NCBI RefSeq assembly: GCF_020782235.1
Contig: NZ_JAJGNO010000009.1
Span: forward strand, 171,416 to 235,415
Length of the DNA stretch: 64,000 nucleotides
Reading direction: 5' to 3'
DNA from: Sphingobium naphthae
Lineage (GTDB): Bacteria; Pseudomonadota; Alphaproteobacteria; Sphingomonadales; Sphingomonadaceae
A program made the position numbers and the translations under genes. A model generated the notes under the pieces. That model did no database searches, was not told where the DNA came from, and saw only the letters and a program-made list of their open reading frames with translations. Of this stretch, positions 1 through 9,328 are shown one piece after another (position 1 is the first letter of the stretch; every line of letters begins with the position of its first letter).

Positions 1-1660
1 CGCGGGTCAGACCACCCGGCCCAAGCGCCGACACGCGGCGCTTGTGCGTGACTTCCGAAAGCGGGTTGGTCTGATCCATAAACTGCGACAGCTGCGAGGA
101 GCCGAAGAATTCGCGCACCGCGGCCACGGCCGGCTTGGCGTTGATCAGGTCGTTCGGCATCACCGTCGACACGTCGACGCTCGACATGCGCTCCTTGACC
201 GCGCGCTCCATGCGCAGCAGGCCGACGCGATACTGGTTCTCCAGCAATTCGCCGACCGAACGGACGCGGCGGTTACCGAGATTGTCGATATCGTCGATCT
301 CGCCCTTGCCGTCCTTCAGGTTCACCAGTTCCTTGACCACGGCCAGGATGTCTTCGGTCCGCAGCGTGGTGACGGTGTCCTCGGCGTCGAGGTCGAGACG
401 CATGTTCATCTTGACGCGGCCGACGGCCGACAGGTCGTAGCGTTCGGAATCGAAGAACAGGCCGGCGAACAGCGCGTCGGCGGTCTCGCGCGTCGGCGGT
501 TCGCCGGGGCGCATGACGCGGTAGATGTCGGCCAGCGCCTGGTCGCGGTCCTCGGCCTTGTCGGCCTTCAGCGTGTTGCGGATCCACGGACCGGTCGATA
601 CATGGTCGATGTCCAGCAGTTCCAGCCGATCGACGCCGGCCTTGTCCAGCTTTTCGAGATTTTCCGGCGACACTTCGTCGCCCGCCTCGATATAGATTTC
701 GCCGGTGCTCTCGTTGATCAGGTCATAGGCGCTGTAGCGGCCATAGACTTCCTCGGTCGGGATGAGCAGCGTTTCGAGGCCGTCCTTCTCCGCCTTGTTG
801 GCCGCGCGGGGGCTGATCTTCTGGCCGGCGGCGAACACGACTTCGCCCGACTTGGCGTCGACGATGTCGAAGGCCGGCTTCATGCCGCGCCAGGCTTCGG
901 CGACATAGGGGATCTGCCAGCCGCCTTCGCCACGCAGGAACACGACCTTGTTGTAGAACTGGGCCAGAATGTCTTCGGCAGTGAGGCCGAGGGCATAGAG
1001 CAAGGCCGTGACCGGCAGCTTGCGCTTGCGGTCGATGCGGACGTTGACGATGTCCTTGGCGTCGAATTCGAAATCGAGCCACGAGCCGCGATAGGGGATG
1101 ACGCGCGCGGCGAACAGATATTTGCCGGACGAATGGGTCTTGCCGCGGTCATGATCGAACAGGACGCCCGGCGAACGGTGCATCTGGCTGACGATCACGC
1201 GCTCGGTGCCGTTGACGATGAAGGTGCCGTTCTGCGTCATGAGCGGCATGTCGCCCATGTAGACGTCCTGCTCCTTGATATCGAGCACGGAGCGGGTTTC
1301 GGTGTCCTGGTCCACTTCGAACACGATCAGGCGCAGCGTGACGCGCATCGGCGCCGCATAGGTGATGCCGCGCTGACGGCATTCCTCGACGTCATATTTC
1401 GGCTCTTCCAGCTCGTAATGGACGAAGTCCATTTCGGCCGTGCCGGCAAAGTCGCGGATCGGGAAGACGCTGCGCAGCGTCTTTTCCAGGCCCGACACAT
1501 AGCCGATCTTGGGGTCGGACCGCAGGAACTGTTCGTAGCTCTCCCTCTGGACCTCGATCAGGTTCGGCATCTGCACCACTTCGTGGATGTCGCCGAACAC
1601 CTTGCGGATGCGCTTTTTCGCGCCGGTGTTGCTGATGGGGGGAAGAGCCTTGGTCGCCAT
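1..1660 (-). CDS. rpoB: RNA polymerase beta subunit, N-terminal part (runs off window)
   Basis: This is the catalytic beta subunit of RNA polymerase. Reading the minus strand from ATG at 1660 gives 553 codons without a stop, beginning [20 protein letters not shown], about 40% of a normal beta subunit. The left edge holds rifampicin cluster I ([14 protein letters not shown], then [14 protein letters not shown]). The residues matching E. coli Q513, D516, S522, H526, R529 and S531 are all present, so the allele looks rifampicin-sensitive; the position of N518 is T. No rplL lies directly upstream; the next gene is divergent. A hairpin with a T tract lies in the leader at about 1780-1814. Confidence 0.98.
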   Translation of the reverse strand, partial: MATKALPPISNTGAKKRIRKVFGDIHEVVQMPNLIEVQRESYEQFLRSDPKIGYVSGLEKTLRSVFPIRDFAGTAEMDFVHYELEEPKYDVEECRQRGITYAAPMRVTLRLIVFEVDQDTETRSVLDIKEQDVYMGDMPLMTQNGTFIVNGTERVIVSQMHRSPGVLFDHDRGKTHSSGKYLFAARVIPYRGSWLDFEFDAKDIVNVRIDRKRKLPVTALLYALGLTAEDILAQFYNKVVFLRGEGGWQIPYVAEAWRGMKPAFDIVDAKSGEVVFAAGQKISPRAANKAEKDGLETLLIPTEEVYGRYSAYDLINESTGEIYIEAGDEVSPENLEKLDKAGVDRLELLDIDHVSTGPWIRNTLKADKAEDRDQALADIYRVMRPGEPPTRETADALFAGLFFDSERYDLSAVGRVKMNMRLDLDAEDTVTTLRTEDILAVVKELVNLKDGKGEIDDIDNLGNRRVRSVGELLENQYRVGLLRMERAVKERMSSVDVSTVMPNDLINAKPAVAAVREFFGSSQLSQFMDQTNPLSEVTHKRRVSALGPGGLTR

Positions 1661-2013
1661 GCGTGTCCTGCCTGTACCTGTCTAAGAGGTCGTCTGTTCG
1701 TCGCGTTTTTCCGCATTGCGGCGGAATTTCAGTCAGAGGCCATGGGCGGGACGGAGTGATTCGCCCATCCTGCCCACGCAAAAAAGTGCGGGCCGGGACT
1801 GTCCGATCCGCACTGCAGCGTCTGTGAAACCCGCGAAAACCGCCCTATTCCTGCCGCCGGTCGTGCGCAACGCGACCAGGGCGCCCGAGCGATCCGGGCG
1901 CGGCGTTCAATGTCCAGGGGACATCATTCGCCGACTTGCGAACCGCCCATATAGTCCTGGGGCAGGAACTTGTGAAGGGGGGAACGCGCGATTTGCCCAG
2001 CGGTTTCATCCGC
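1661..2013. other. Divergent intergenic region between rpoB and DUF202 gene
   Basis: This 353-bp gap must hold the rpoB promoter (minus) and the DUF202 promoter (plus). Reading frames exist on both strands but none resembles a protein. The only clear structure is the hairpin at 1785-1814. I see no confident -35/-10 pair. Confidence 0.5.
1780..1814 (-). terminator. Hairpin with T tract in the rpoB leader, possible attenuator
   Basis: On the minus strand a 7-bp stem (AGTGCGG, 1808-1814, pairing with CCGCACT, 1785-1791) is followed directly by six T (1785-1780 in reverse). This is the layout of an intrinsic terminator reading toward rpoB, about 120 bp before its start. No minus-strand gene lies upstream within the window for it to terminate, so a leader attenuator is one reading; a chance structure is another. 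Confidence 0.4.
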
Positions 2014-2406
2014 ATGGCAGACAGTGACGACAGCAGGCCCGGTCGGCTGGACCTGGCGCAGGACCGCACCGACCTGGCGGAGGATCGCACGGTCCTGGCA
2101 CATGAGCGCAGCTTTGCCGGCTGGGTGCGCACCGGCATGGCGTCGGTCGGCATCGGCCTTGGCTTTCATGCTCTGTTCCAGGCGCTGCGCCCGCTCTGGG
2201 TGTCGCAGGCGATCGCTTCGGCCTTCCTCCTCATCGCCATCTTCATCTTCCTCTCGGCCGAGCGGCGCGCCTGCGCGATCATTCGGCGGCTGGAAAGCCA
2301 CCAGGTTGCCGCCTTCAAGCCCGTGCGCATTCGCCTGCTGACCGGGTCGCTGGTGCTGGCGACAACCGCGCTGCTCGCGGCCATCTGGCTGCTGATCGGA
2401 AAATAG
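2014..2406 (+). CDS. DUF202 (YidH-like) inner membrane protein
   Basis: This is a small membrane protein of unknown function, 130 residues from ATG 2014. The N-terminal motif LAEDRTVLAHERSFAGWVRT (about residues 21-40) matches the DUF202 signature. Three hydrophobic segments follow at about 41-58, 66-85 and 109-127. The frame is open upstream to an ATG at 1936, and a TTG at 1993 follows an AGGGGGG run, so the start is uncertain. I chose 2014 because the family normally begins with a short acidic leader. It is followed after 48 bp by the lipid kinase. Confidence 0.8.
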   Translation: MADSDDSRPGRLDLAQDRTDLAEDRTVLAHERSFAGWVRTGMASVGIGLGFHALFQALRPLWVSQAIASAFLLIAIFIFLSAERRACAIIRRLESHQVAAFKPVRIRLLTGSLVLATTALLAAIWLLIGK

Positions 2407-2454
2407 CGCGGCAGGGGCGGACCTCTCGCGCAACCCGGGCGTTCAGCCGGCGCG

Positions 2455-3288
2455 ATGCAGCGCCTCTGGTTCATCTCCAATATCCGGTCCGGATCGGCGA
2501 CGCAGGCCGGCTGCGAGGCGATCGAGGCCGTGTGCGCGGAAAAGGGGCTGGCGCTCGCCGGCCGCACGCGCTTTCCCGACGATCCGCTGCCCGACCCGGC
2601 TGAACTCGCCGCCGCGCGCGTCGATACGCTGATGCTGTTTGCCGGGGACGGCACGATCAACGCGGCCTTGTGCCATTATGCCGACTGGGACGGCGCCATA
2701 TTGGTGCTGCCCGGCGGAACGATGAACCTGCTGGCCAAGACATTGCATGGCGACAGCGCGCCGGCCGACATCGTCCATACCGCGCACCTGCGCCAGCATC
2801 GCGTCGCCTTGCCCTTTGCGGAAGCGGGGCGGCTGCGCGCCTTTGTCGGCCTCATCGTCGGGCCGGCGGCGCATTGGGTGCGCGCCCGCGAAGCCGCGCG
2901 GGAGGGACGGTTCGCCCGGTTGCTGCGCGCCGCCATGCAGGCCTGGCGGCGGACCTTCGGCGATCATGTTCGCATCACCGGCGTGCCGGGCCTTGGCCGC
3001 CGCTATCAGGCGATCCTCGCCACTCCCGGCGCGGACGGACTGGCCGTCGCCGGGATCGACGCGCGCGACTGGCGCGCCATCGTCGAACTGGGCTGGGACT
3101 GGCTGAAGGGCGACTGGATGGCCGCGCGCGCCGTCACGGCCACCCGGGCGACGGGCTTCACTCTCGCGGGCCGCAAGCCCGTGCTCGCCCTGTTCGACGG
3201 CGAGCCTGAACGCCTGCCGCCCGGCACGCGCATCTGCGGCGGCATGACTCGTCCCTTCTTCCTCGCAACGCAGGAGCCGCCGCCATGA
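2455..3288 (+). CDS. Diacylglycerol kinase-family lipid kinase
   Basis: This is a predicted soluble or membrane-associated lipid kinase that transfers phosphate from ATP to a lipid hydroxyl. The DAGK catalytic signature GDGT is at residues 64-67 and the glycine-rich loop PGGTMNLLAK at 86-95, the two nucleotide-binding motifs of the DAGK/sphingosine kinase superfamily. The length of 277 aa is slightly short compared with YegS-like enzymes (about 300). The stop overlaps the start of the phosphoesterase gene (ATGA at 3285), so the two are almost surely co-translated. The lipid substrate cannot be told from sequence; sphingolipid or undecaprenol are possible in this group. Confidence 0.85.
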   Translation: MQRLWFISNIRSGSATQAGCEAIEAVCAEKGLALAGRTRFPDDPLPDPAELAAARVDTLMLFAGDGTINAALCHYADWDGAILVLPGGTMNLLAKTLHGDSAPADIVHTAHLRQHRVALPFAEAGRLRAFVGLIVGPAAHWVRAREAAREGRFARLLRAAMQAWRRTFGDHVRITGVPGLGRRYQAILATPGADGLAVAGIDARDWRAIVELGWDWLKGDWMAARAVTATRATGFTLAGRKPVLALFDGEPERLPPGTRICGGMTRPFFLATQEPPP

Positions 3289-4013
3289 TCCGCCTCTTCC
3301 ATGTCAGCGACTTGCATTTCGGTGCCGAGGACAGGGCCGCGCTCGACTGGTTTGCCGCGCGCGTGGCGGCGGAGCAGCCCGACGCCGTCATCGTCACCGG
3401 CGATCTCACCATGCGCGCGCGCCATACCGAATTCGCCGCGGCGGCCGAATGGCTGAAGGGGCTGGGCCGACCACTGACCGTGGAAGTGGGCAATCACGAC
3501 ATTCCCTATTTCAACCTGTTCGCGCGCTTCTTCCGCCCCTATCGCCGCTACCAGGCGATCGAACGGCTGATCGAGCGACCGATCGACCTGCCGGGCCTCA
3601 GCATCGTGCCGCTCAAGACCACCGCGCGCTTTCAGCTCCGCCTCAACTGGTCGAAGGGCGTGGTGAGCGACGCCAGCTTGCGCGCCGCGCTCGCCGAGAT
3701 CGAAGCGGCGCCCGCCGACGCCATGATCCTCGTGGCCTGCCACCATCCGCTGGTCGAGGGCGGCACGGCGATGCATTCGCGCACCCGCGGCGGCATGGCG
3801 GCGCTGGAGGCGCTCGGGCGGGCAGGGGCGCATGCGGTGCTGAGCGGCCATGTCCACGACCCCTTCGATCTGCCGGTGCCGGCTGCCGGCAGCACGCTGC
3901 GCCTGATCGGCGCCGGCACCCTTTCCGAACGCGTTCGCGAAACCCGCCCGTCCTTCAACGAACTGCGCATCGAGGGGCAGGCGCTCGAAACGCGCGTGCA
4001 CGCGATGGACTAG
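3285..4013 (+). CDS. Calcineurin-like metallophosphoesterase
   Basis: This is a predicted two-metal phosphodiesterase or phosphatase of 242 aa. All motifs of the superfamily are visible in order: D9 and H11 (SDLHFG), GD at 39-40, GNHD at 69-72, a later His in ACHHPL, and GHVH near residue 187. The layout fits the class III cyclic-nucleotide phosphodiesterase (CpdA/Icc) group. It overlaps the lipid kinase by 4 bp, which suggests a joint role in lipid or phosphoester turnover. The substrate is not determined. Confidence 0.88.
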   Translation: MIRLFHVSDLHFGAEDRAALDWFAARVAAEQPDAVIVTGDLTMRARHTEFAAAAEWLKGLGRPLTVEVGNHDIPYFNLFARFFRPYRRYQAIERLIERPIDLPGLSIVPLKTTARFQLRLNWSKGVVSDASLRAALAEIEAAPADAMILVACHHPLVEGGTAMHSRTRGGMAALEALGRAGAHAVLSGHVHDPFDLPVPAAGSTLRLIGAGTLSERVRETRPSFNELRIEGQALETRVHAMD

Positions 4014-4019
4014 AATTCC

Positions 4020-4033
4020 GGGCGCGGACGCCC
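4020..4033. terminator. Short hairpin between convergent genes
   Basis: GGGCG (4020-4024), a 4-base loop, then CGCCC (4029-4033) lies between the convergent phosphoesterase and aminotransferase genes. There is no real T tract, so its role as a terminator is weakly supported. Confidence 0.25.
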
Positions 4034-4067
4034 CTTATGCCACGCGCCATCTTTCAACGGGCACACC

Positions 4068-5405
4068 TCAGGCAAACAGCCTCCGCTCCGCGTTGATCGC
4101 GGCGACCAGCCGGTCCAGTTCCGCGCTGCTGTTGAACAAGGCGGGCGTCACGCGCAGCACCGGCCCGCTCGCAAGCCCCGCCTTCGCCACTATCAGCAGC
4201 CGATATTTGTCGAGGAACAGCTTGGCTGCCTTCTTCGCGTCGTCCGGCCCGCGCATGCCCGGCAGGCGGAACCCGGTCACCGCGCCATATCGCCCCGGCT
4301 CGTCGGGCAGCATGATCTCCAGCCCGGGTATGTCGCGCACGCGGTCCACCCAATAGTCGCGCAGCCGCAGCAGGTGGCGATGCTTGGCCTCCAGCCCGAT
4401 CGCATCCTGCATCGCGATCGCGCTCGGCACCGTCAGCCGCGCGGCGAAGTCGACCGTGCCGGTGGGGATGCGCGCGCGGATGTCGTCCGCTTCGTGGATG
4501 TGGTTGCCCAGCCACGGGGTGATGTCCTGCAGCCGATCCTTCGCGATATAGACGCCGCCGGTGCCGAGCGGCGCCGCCAGCCATTTGTGCAGCGAAAATC
4601 CGATGAAGTCCGCGCCCGTTTCCGCCACCGTGAAGGGGATGTGACCGACCGCCTGGGCGCTGTCCAGGATCACGTCGACGCCGCGCGCCTTGGCCATGGC
4701 GACGATCGCCTTGACCGGCGGCACCAGCCCGTTGCGGTTGGACAAATGCGTCAGCAACAGCAGCTTGGCGCGCGGCGTGTCCCGCAAAATCTTTTCATAG
4801 GCGGCCAGGATATTGGCCTGCGTATGCGGCTCGGGCAGGGAAAAGCGCACCAGCCGCGCGCCCCGGCTCTGCGCCAGATAGTCGCAGGCGAACTGCATTT
4901 CGTCATAATCGACATCGGCGTAGATCACCGCGTCGCCCGCCCGCAGCGGCGCATAATTGGCGATCAGCGCATAGAGCGCTTCGGTCCCGCCGGCGGACAG
5001 GGCAATTTCCGGCGTCGTCGCGCCCAGCATCTTCGCCACCGCCGCGCGCGACGCGTCCAGTTCGGGATCGCGCGGGTGACCCGGCGACCCGCCGCGCAGG
5101 AACAGCGCATGATTGCGGTTCACCCATTCGGATCGGGCGCGGTAGGCCGCCTGCACCGGCCGCGTCATCGCGCCATAATAGGCCGCGTCGAGGGTCGCGA
5201 AATCGCGCCGCACCTCATAGAGGGGGAGGAGGGCGGCCTGCGCCGCGTCGAAGTCCGCCATGTCGCCGTCGAAGCGGAACGGCGGGTCGGCGGGCCAGTC
5301 GTCGCTGCCGCTGGCCGCAAACGCCGGACGGGTCGCCATGGCCATCCCCAGCGCGCCACCCATCACTCCACCCGACCTGCTCAGGAAATTCCGTCTCGAA
5401 ACCAT
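4068..5405 (-). CDS. Tat-exported class V aminotransferase
   Basis: This is a PLP-dependent enzyme of the class V aminotransferase / isopenicillin-N-epimerase-like group, 445 aa. Start ATG 5405 gives MVSRRNFLSRSGG, a twin-arginine signal followed by a short hydrophobic stretch ending AFAASG, so export to the periplasm is predicted. The PLP lysine is in FSLHKWLAAPLGTGG, and the aspartate region reads VILDSAQAVGHIPF. An upstream in-frame TTG at 5420 is less likely; ATG 5405 has GGAG/GGGGG upstream. Substrate unknown. Periplasmic members of this fold are often annotated only as aminotransferase. Confidence 0.85.
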   Translation of the reverse strand: MVSRRNFLSRSGGVMGGALGMAMATRPAFAASGSDDWPADPPFRFDGDMADFDAAQAALLPLYEVRRDFATLDAAYYGAMTRPVQAAYRARSEWVNRNHALFLRGGSPGHPRDPELDASRAAVAKMLGATTPEIALSAGGTEALYALIANYAPLRAGDAVIYADVDYDEMQFACDYLAQSRGARLVRFSLPEPHTQANILAAYEKILRDTPRAKLLLLTHLSNRNGLVPPVKAIVAMAKARGVDVILDSAQAVGHIPFTVAETGADFIGFSLHKWLAAPLGTGGVYIAKDRLQDITPWLGNHIHEADDIRARIPTGTVDFAARLTVPSAIAMQDAIGLEAKHRHLLRLRDYWVDRVRDIPGLEIMLPDEPGRYGAVTGFRLPGMRGPDDAKKAAKLFLDKYRLLIVAKAGLASGPVLRVTPALFNSSAELDRLVAAINAERRLFA

Positions 5406-5479
5406 AGACCCCCGCTCCAACCCGCAATGCTATATCGTAACGAAGCTGCCCCGCGAAGCCGCCATGGACGTGAACGCGA

Positions 5480-6802
5480 CTATCCCTTGGGCGATGGTCC
5501 CGGCGGCACCGGGATGACCGGCGTGATCTTCACCGTTTCGAACCGCTCCTTGCGCCGCACGCCGGCAAGGCCGGTGTCGGTCGGCACGGCCGCCGCCACG
5601 CGCCGCCGCATGCACTGATCCTTGGGGCGCGGCGTCTGGTCGCAATTCCACAAGGCCCGCTGCAGTCCGCTGCCGGCATTGTGGATATAGGCAAAGCTCA
5701 TCTTGTCGAGTTGCGCATCGCTGAGCGGCAGCTTGGCCGGCGTCGCGCCTGGCTTCCAGGCCATGATGCGGCATTCGAGCCGCCCGGCGCAAAAGGTGCG
5801 GGCAAGCGCTGGCCAGCCGTCGGGCGATCCACTGCCCGGCAGTTCGACCAGGAAGCTCTTGCCGTCGGGACCCAGCACCGCCAGCTTCACGCCGGCGACC
5901 GATTTCCCCAGCATATCCGCGCCGATCGCCTGCTTGGGCTGCGCCGCCAGCTCGGCCGCGCCGGTGCCGGCCACCAGCACCGGTGGACCGTCCAGCGCCG
6001 CCGGCGCGCCGCCGCCTTCATGCGCGGGCGAAAGCCGCGCGATCTTGCCGATCAGCGGTTCGCCGCCGTCCCGCTTGAAACGGAAGGCGGGTGGCGTTCC
6101 CCACCATCCGCGCCAGCGGAAGAAGAGATGCGTGCCGACCGATGTGATCTTGTCCAGGCTGCCGCTCCAATAGGGCACGACCCAGTCGGTGTGATAATGG
6201 GTGGCATAGCCGACCGGCTTGTAGACCTTGCCCGCCAGCGCCGCTCTGGCGATCTCCCGCGCCCGGCTCCAGGCCGCGGCGCCCGGCGTGCGCGCCAGCG
6301 CGCCGTCGCAGGTGAAGGTGAACTGGCAGCCGGTTCGCCGCTCCTGCCCCTGGAACACGACCCCGCACACGGTCTTTGGAAAGGCGGGATGGCGCACCCG
6401 GTTCAGCACGACCTGCGCCACCGCCTGCTCGCCGACCGCATCGTCGCCGGCCTCGTACAGTTCCGCCGCCGCCAGGCAGTCGACCGCCCGCGCCAGATCC
6501 TCCTCCGATCCGGAAAAGACGAACGGCCGCGCCGCCGGATTGGCGAGCCGGGAAAAGGGCACGGCCGCATTGAACCGGCGCGCTTCGTCCCGGTCCAGCG
6601 CATAGACCTCGACCGGTTCGACCGGCGGCGGCGGGGTCGGCGGCCGCGCCGTCCGCACCGCCGCCGCTCGCGAGGACCGCGGCCCCGTCACGGTGGCGCG
6701 CGGGCGCGTTTCCCATCCGGCCACCGCCATGGGCAGGCCGATCAGGATCAGCGCCCAGGCGATCCAGGCGAGCGGAGAGGGGGCGTCGGCGCGCGCGGCC
6801 AT
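5480..6802 (-). CDS. SleB-type cell wall hydrolase
   Basis: This is a predicted peptidoglycan hydrolase of 440 aa. An N-terminal membrane anchor (about residues 10-29) is followed by a Pro/Arg-rich linker. The SleB/Hydrolase_2 core spans about 110-230: GEQAVAQVVLNRVRHPAFP, TVCGVVFQG, CQFTFTCDG and ATHYHTDWV are all typical. The C-terminal 180 residues are not recognised and contain four Cys (CAGRLEC, WNCDQT, QCMRRR) that may form disulfides in the periplasm. It lies just downstream of cysK on the same strand with a 9-bp gap and may be co-transcribed. Confidence 0.85.
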   Translation of the reverse strand: MAARADAPSPLAWIAWALILIGLPMAVAGWETRPRATVTGPRSSRAAAVRTARPPTPPPPVEPVEVYALDRDEARRFNAAVPFSRLANPAARPFVFSGSEEDLARAVDCLAAAELYEAGDDAVGEQAVAQVVLNRVRHPAFPKTVCGVVFQGQERRTGCQFTFTCDGALARTPGAAAWSRAREIARAALAGKVYKPVGYATHYHTDWVVPYWSGSLDKITSVGTHLFFRWRGWWGTPPAFRFKRDGGEPLIGKIARLSPAHEGGGAPAALDGPPVLVAGTGAAELAAQPKQAIGADMLGKSVAGVKLAVLGPDGKSFLVELPGSGSPDGWPALARTFCAGRLECRIMAWKPGATPAKLPLSDAQLDKMSFAYIHNAGSGLQRALWNCDQTPRPKDQCMRRRVAAAVPTDTGLAGVRRKERFETVKITPVIPVPPGPSPKG

Positions 6803-6811
6803 GGCGGCGTC

Positions 6812-7741
6812 TTATTCCGGCAGGAAGTCCGGCACCGACAGGTAACGCTCGCCGGTGTCATAGTTGAAGCCCAGCACCCGGCTGCCCGCCGGCAGGTCCT
6901 TCAGCTTCTGCGCGATGCCGGCCAGGGTTGCGCCGGACGAGATGCCGACCAGCATCCCTTCCTCCCGCGCGGCGCGGCGGGCATAGTCCTTGGCGTCGGC
7001 CGGGTCGACCTGCACCACGCCGTCCAGCAGCTGGGTATGCAGGTTCGCCGGGATGAAGCCCGCGCCGATGCCCTGGATCGGGTGCGGCCCGGGCTGACCG
7101 CCGCTGATCACGGGCGACAGCGTCGGCTCGACGGCGAAGACCTTGAGGGCGGGCCACTGCTTCTTGAGCACTTCGGCGACGCCCGTGATGTGGCCGCCCG
7201 TTCCCACGCCCGTGACCAGCGCATCGATCGGCGCATCGGCGAAATCGGCCAGGATTTCCTGCGCGGTGGTGCGCACATGTACGTCGATATTGGCGGGATT
7301 TTCGAACTGTTGCGGCATCCAGCTGCCCGGCGTCTGCGCAACCAGTTCCAGCGCGCGCTCGATCGCGCCCTTCATCCCCTTCTCGCGCGGCGTCAGGTCA
7401 AAGCTCGCGCCATAGGCCAGCATCAGCCGCCGCCGCTCGATCGACATGCTTTCGGGCATCACCAGCACCAGCTTGTAGCCCTTGACCGCCGCCACCATGG
7501 CCAGCCCCACGCCGGTATTGCCCGACGTCGGTTCGATGATGGTGCCGCCCGGCTTCAGTTCGCCCGACGCCTCAGCCGCCTCGATCATGGCGAGCGCGAT
7601 GCGATCCTTGATCGACCCGCCGGGGTTTGACCGTTCCGACTTGATCCACACTTCGGTGCCTTCGGGCGCGTCGCCGAACAGGCGCTGCATCCGGATATGC
7701 GGCGTATGGCCGACGGTTTCGAGTATCGTGGCTGCTTTCAT
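6812..7741 (-). CDS. cysK: Cysteine synthase A (O-acetylserine sulfhydrylase)
   Basis: The enzyme makes L-cysteine from O-acetylserine and sulfide in the cytoplasm, using PLP. The 309-aa protein has the PLP lysine K45 in NPGGSIKDR, the substrate-binding loop PTSGNTG at 71-77, and the phosphate-binding loop [10 protein letters not shown], all canonical, and its length is normal. GGAGAAGG precedes ATG 7741. The start overlaps the stop of the MFS gene (ATGA), so it is translated after that exporter. The pairing with a possible siderophore exporter is unusual, but nothing in the sequence suggests a diaminopropionate-forming SbnA-like activity. Confidence 0.93.
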   Translation of the reverse strand: MKAATILETVGHTPHIRMQRLFGDAPEGTEVWIKSERSNPGGSIKDRIALAMIEAAEASGELKPGGTIIEPTSGNTGVGLAMVAAVKGYKLVLVMPESMSIERRRLMLAYGASFDLTPREKGMKGAIERALELVAQTPGSWMPQQFENPANIDVHVRTTAQEILADFADAPIDALVTGVGTGGHITGVAEVLKKQWPALKVFAVEPTLSPVISGGQPGPHPIQGIGAGFIPANLHTQLLDGVVQVDPADAKDYARRAAREEGMLVGISSGATLAGIAQKLKDLPAGSRVLGFNYDTGERYLSVPDFLPE

Positions 7742-9045
7742 GATGCCTTCTCCTGGCTGATTTCCGCGCGCCCGATGTCGGGTGGGTCGAAGCTACGTGC
7801 AAGGCGCAATTCTGGAAAGAGGCGCGACCATAGCAAGGTGATGATGATCGCGCCGATGCCCCCGCCGATCACCGCGGCGACCGGCCCCACCAGCGCGGCG
7901 AGAAAGCCCGATTCCGCCTCACCCAGTTCGTTGGAGGCGGAAATGGTGAGCTGCGACAGGCTCGATACGCGACCGCGCATTGCGTCGGGCGTGTGGAGCT
8001 GCACCAGCGACTGGCGCACGAACACCGACACCATGTCCGCGCCGCCCAGCACGGCCAGCGCGCCCAGGCCGACCTCCATCGCCAGGTCGCGCGGCAGGAA
8101 GGCGGTGCAGCCGAAGATAATGGTCGCGATCCCGAACAGGATCACCGCGCCCAGCATCTTCAATCCCACTTCGCGCTTCATCGGGCGGAAGGAGAACCAC
8201 AAGGCTGTCAGCCCCGCGCCGATCCCCGGCGCGGCGGCCAGATGCCCCAGGCCCGCCGATCCGACATGCAGAATGTCGCGGGCATAGACCGGCAGCAGCG
8301 CCGTCGCCCCGGCCAGCAGCACCGCGAACAGGTCCAGCGTGATCGTCGCCAGCACCAGCCGGTTGCCCTTCACATAGGTGAAGCCGTCGATCATCTGGCG
8401 GATCGGGTGGCGTCCCATGTCGCGCGGCGGCTGCGGCACCGGCCCGATCATCAGCATCGCGCACAGCGCCACGGCGAACAGGCCCGCCGCCATGGCATAG
8501 GCGCCCCAGGGAGTCGCCGCATAGGCATAGCCGCCCAGCGCCGGCCCGGCGATCATGCCGACCTGCCACACGACCGACGATATGGCGATCGCATTGGGCA
8601 GCACTGCCGCCGGCACCAGATTGGGCGCAAGCGCGCCATAGGCCGGCCCGTTGAAGGCGCGGGCGATCCCCACCACCACCGCCATGCCGAAGATCAGCGG
8701 CAGGCTGACCCAGCCTTCATAGGTGGCGAAGGCCAGCAGCGCCGACGCCGCCGTCAGCAGCGTCAACGTCACGCGCGTGATGATCCGCCGGTCATAATGA
8801 TCCGCCACCCAGCCGGTGACGGGCGTCAGGAAGAACAGCGGCAGGAACTGCGCCAGCCCGATCAGCCCCAACTGTGCCGATGCGCCCGCCGTCGTCATCG
8901 TTTCGCGGGCGATATTATAGGCCTGCCATCCCAGCACGATCATCATGCCATATTGCGCCAGCACCGCCGCCAGCCGTCCGACCAGATAGGCACGGAAATT
9001 GGCGAAGCGCAGCGGATGGCGGGGCAGGGCGTCAGGCTCGGTCAT
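7738..9045 (-). CDS. MFS transporter, EntS-like exporter group
   Basis: This is a 12-helix major facilitator protein of 435 aa in the inner membrane. The motif [15 protein letters not shown] lies in the cytoplasmic loop between helices 2 and 3, as in the EntS/DUF894 exporter group. It is divergent from a TonB-dependent siderophore receptor, with a Fur-like box at 9267-9281 in between, so a role in siderophore or metal export is plausible but inferred. It overlaps cysK by 4 bp. Confidence 0.82.
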   Translation of the reverse strand: MTEPDALPRHPLRFANFRAYLVGRLAAVLAQYGMMIVLGWQAYNIARETMTTAGASAQLGLIGLAQFLPLFFLTPVTGWVADHYDRRIITRVTLTLLTAASALLAFATYEGWVSLPLIFGMAVVVGIARAFNGPAYGALAPNLVPAAVLPNAIAISSVVWQVGMIAGPALGGYAYAATPWGAYAMAAGLFAVALCAMLMIGPVPQPPRDMGRHPIRQMIDGFTYVKGNRLVLATITLDLFAVLLAGATALLPVYARDILHVGSAGLGHLAAAPGIGAGLTALWFSFRPMKREVGLKMLGAVILFGIATIIFGCTAFLPRDLAMEVGLGALAVLGGADMVSVFVRQSLVQLHTPDAMRGRVSSLSQLTISASNELGEAESGFLAALVGPVAAVIGGGIGAIIITLLWSRLFPELRLARSFDPPDIGRAEISQEKAS

Positions 9046-9266
9046 GCCCGCGCCTTAGCCGTCGCAGGGGAGCCGGGCAACGGCCACGCGCGTGGCAGAT
9101 GCCACCGGCGGCCAGAGACTGCCGACGGCGCTGATCGCCCGCGCTCGACGGCTCTGTCCGGCAGGGGACGAGCAAGCTTCCCGCTTTCTTCTGAATCCAG
9201 AGCATCCCGGCCGCATCGGCGTCAGCACCTGACTGCTCTCCGTCAAAACACCGACAAAACAGCTAT

Positions 9267-9281
9267 TGCAAATTATTCGCA
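9267..9281. promoter_or_regulatory. Fur-like iron box upstream of siderophore receptor
   Basis: TGCAAATTATTCGCA is an inverted repeat with one mismatch and sits 48 bp before the receptor start. Closely related 15-mers occur before the second receptor (25296, 25324) and before tonB (27772). Binding by Fur is inferred from family knowledge, position and recurrence. Confidence 0.7.
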
Positions 9282-9328
9282 TTGTGATTAGCGGGCCGCA
9301 ACGAACATATATGGGGGACAATCGCACC

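Noticed and set aside
44..1759. 571-codon open frame on the plus strand
   Set aside because: It is antisense to rpoB, whose minus-strand reading is unmistakable; long antisense frames are expected at this GC.
7738..9045. MFS gene as part of a siderophore biosynthesis cluster
   Set aside because: No NRPS or NIS synthetase gene is present nearby; only uptake and possible export functions are seen.
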